Of a stretch of 64,000 bases of DNA, positions 62,830 to 64,000 are shown piece by piece. Positions within the stretch are counted from its first letter, which is position 1, and each line of letters begins with the position of its first letter. Position numbers and translations under genes: made by a program. The DNA is from Verrucomicrobiota bacterium. Its GTDB lineage: Bacteria > Verrucomicrobiota > Verrucomicrobiia > Chthoniobacterales > SZAS-18. Where the stretch lies: NCBI GenBank assembly GCA_018240025.1, contig JAFEGM010000055.1, positions 62,480-126,479 of the forward strand. The letters are read 5' to 3'. The notes below the pieces were generated by a model that searched no databases, was not told the DNA's origin, and worked only from the letters and a program-made list of their open reading frames with translations.

Positions 62830-63255
62830 ATGCAAGCACTTGCCGCCATCCTTTGCGATTCCGCCGCCGACTATCAGGGGAAACTCTGTGTCCTGGGCGC
62901 CTTCGATTCCATCTACGCCGGAAAATTTCCCGCCGTTCATCCTCACTGCGCCCTCGCCATCCGCCTGCTCTTCAAGCCGGAGGAGGAAGGTGTGCATGAG
63001 ATGAAGATCACCCTCATCGATTCCGATGGGAAGAACGTGCTGCCCGACGCCGGCGGCCCGACCATCCGCTTCGAAGTGCCGGAGGTGCCGGAGGACACCT
63101 TCTTCCTCTCCCGCAATTTCGTGCTCGACCTGAACGGTCTGCCGCTGCCCAAGGCCGGCCAGTACTCGTTCGACATCAGCATCGGCGGCAAGATCATCGC
63201 CCGCGTGCCGCTGCAGGCGATGTCCGTGCCGCAGCAGCAGCAGATGGCCGGCTGA
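62830..63255 (+). CDS. DUF6941 family protein
   Basis: 141 aa. The start MQALAAILCDSAADYQGKLCVLGAFDSIYAGKFPAVHPHCALAIRL and the beta-rich body match the DUF6941 family. Cytosolic, no signal peptide, function unknown. The last about 20 codons (62 nt) overlap the convergent RibD-C gene end, and the C-terminal Gln run (PQQQQMAG) is coded by the opposite strand's final Ala-rich stretch. Confidence 0.85.
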   Translation: MQALAAILCDSAADYQGKLCVLGAFDSIYAGKFPAVHPHCALAIRLLFKPEEEGVHEMKITLIDSDGKNVLPDAGGPTIRFEVPEVPEDTFFLSRNFVLDLNGLPLPKAGQYSFDISIGGKIIARVPLQAMSVPQQQQMAG

Positions 63256-63937
63256 TCCGTCGGTAACGCAGAAACACCTCGCCCGCCCCGCCTGGCTCGA
63301 ACCCGACCAGGCGGAACGCGTGCGAGGTTTTCATTTGGTGGGAAGCCGGTCCCAGCAGCCCGGGCGCCTGCACGCCGCCGAAGACGGTGGCGCACCAGGT
63401 GAGGTGTAATTCGTCGAGCAGATCCGCCTCGACCAGCGCGCGGAAGAGCTGCGCCCCGCCTTCGCAGACCAGGCTGCGGATGCCCTCCTCGGCCTGCAGT
63501 CGAGCCACAATGGCCGACATTTCGAGCGGTTCCGGCAGCACATGCACGCGCGTGCCGCGCCGTTCGAAGTCGAGTCGTCGCGCCCGCGCGAGTCGGCTCG
63601 TGGTGAAGAGGTGAATGGGCCCGCCGGGTGCGCTGAAGACGCGGAGATTCGGATCGATCCGCCCGCGACCCGAGACGATCGCCCGCACCGGAAACTCCGC
63701 CTGCCCGCGCGCGATCCGCTCCGCCCGCAGCGCCGCGTCCGGCATCCCCATCGTCATGCGGTCGGTCGCGACCGTCCCGTGTCCAACCAGCACCGCATCG
63801 GCCTGCGCACGGATCTCGAGCAGACGCCGCTTGTCCTCCGGCGAGGAAAACTGCGCCGGCGCGCCGGTGCGGGTCGAGATCTTGCCGTCGGCCGTGAGGG
63901 CGAAGTTGGCGGAGACGAATGGGCGCCGGGAAGACAT
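63194..63937 (-). CDS. RibD C-terminal/dihydrofolate reductase-like reductase
   Basis: 247 aa. The RibD_C fold is shown by SANFALTADGKISTRTG, the NADPH-site ADAVLVGHGTVATDR, and EEGIRSLVCEGGAQLFRALVEADLLDELHLTWCATVFGG. In riboflavin synthesis this domain reduces the ribosyl group of the pyrimidine intermediate. A free-standing copy without the deaminase half may be RibD_C-type or another pyrimidine reductase. The C-terminal Ala/Arg tail overlaps DUF6941 antisense by 62 nt. A TCGAAAC-family repeat starts 11 nt upstream. Confidence 0.9.
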   Translation of the reverse strand: MSSRRPFVSANFALTADGKISTRTGAPAQFSSPEDKRRLLEIRAQADAVLVGHGTVATDRMTMGMPDAALRAERIARGQAEFPVRAIVSGRGRIDPNLRVFSAPGGPIHLFTTSRLARARRLDFERRGTRVHVLPEPLEMSAIVARLQAEEGIRSLVCEGGAQLFRALVEADLLDELHLTWCATVFGGVQAPGLLGPASHQMKTSHAFRLVGFEPGGAGEVFLRYRRISRPSAAAAARTSPAAARGR

Positions 63938-63947
63938 GCAGCAAGAA

Positions 63948-64000
63948 AACTCGAAACCCGAAGTTCGAAACTCGAAGGAAGTTCGAAATCCGAAGCTCGA
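63948..64000. repeat. TCGAAAC-family tandem word repeat (runs off the window)
   Basis: Tandem words such as ACTCGAAACCCGAAGTTCG and TTCGAAACTCGAAGGAAG fill the end of the window upstream of the RibD-C gene. Each word holds TCGAA or CCGAA. The array continues past the right edge, so its second arm, if any, is not visible. Confidence 0.85.

Overview
This is a gene-dense, GC-rich bacterial chromosome segment with no phage, plasmid or insertion-sequence genes. The gene content points to Verrucomicrobiota, most likely an Opitutales/Opitutaceae relative. It includes a large secreted protein with autotransporter-associated beta-strand repeats and a FYRI-type C-terminus, a GldA/GldF/GldG plus DUF4340 ABC system, two Hanks-type Ser/Thr kinases with very large sensor tails, a DUF6941 protein, and a minimal Wzc/Wza polysaccharide export set. 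The assignment is inferred from content, not from a phylogeny.

Layout. 1-4.7 kb: the end of an unknown gene, a ChaN-like lipoprotein, a YqgE/AlgH protein, a DMT permease, then a tightly packed MBL hydrolase-SufE-KptA run. 4.8-11.6 kb: tRNA-Gly(TCC) followed by an exopolysaccharide assembly/export locus (exported protein, O-antigen ligase-TPR, outer-membrane barrel, BY-kinase, Wza-like export protein). 11.6-15.1 kb: a metallophosphoesterase and a Ser/Thr kinase with TolB-like and TPR regions. 15.2-20.3 kb: a reverse-strand gldA-gldF-gldG-DUF4340 operon. 20.5-26.8 kb: an ECF sigma factor with a probable anti-sigma factor, a membrane protein, an aldehyde dehydrogenase and a secreted BNR/sialidase-like protein. 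26.9-34.8 kb: yggU, thiS, nnr, a coiled-coil membrane protein with a BON/OmpA protein, a PLP dehydratase, an EF-hand protein, an HDAC-like deacetylase and lrgAB. 34.9-50.6 kb: housekeeping genes (lhr, trxA, pyrD, ABC1 kinase, yajQ, msrA, alr, pyk, glnS). 50.7-64 kb: a WD40 Ser/Thr kinase, the beta-strand-repeat protein, a CocE hydrolase, recO, an AsmA-like protein, a lipid kinase, DUF6941 and a RibD-C reductase. No stretch of more than 300 bases lacks a gene.

The most unusual layer is intergenic. From about 28.9 kb to the end, but not before, many gene boundaries carry low-complexity elements built from tandem 6-9-nt words. At least eight word families are present: GATAGGC, GGAAGAA/GGATGAA, CTCAAAAG, CCCAATC, CAAGAAC, CCAAATT, CGAAGGC and TCGAAAC. 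Many are arranged as long inverted arms (29 bp perfect at 45192/45306; 47 of 48 bp at 47023/47166; 27 of 28 bp at 58994/59070) around unrelated cores. They abut or invade stop and start codons. One supplies the Shine-Dalgarno-like sequence and start codon of pyk, and another encodes the last residues and stop codon of a flavin-binding protein. I regard this set as the best candidate for an undescribed system in the window.
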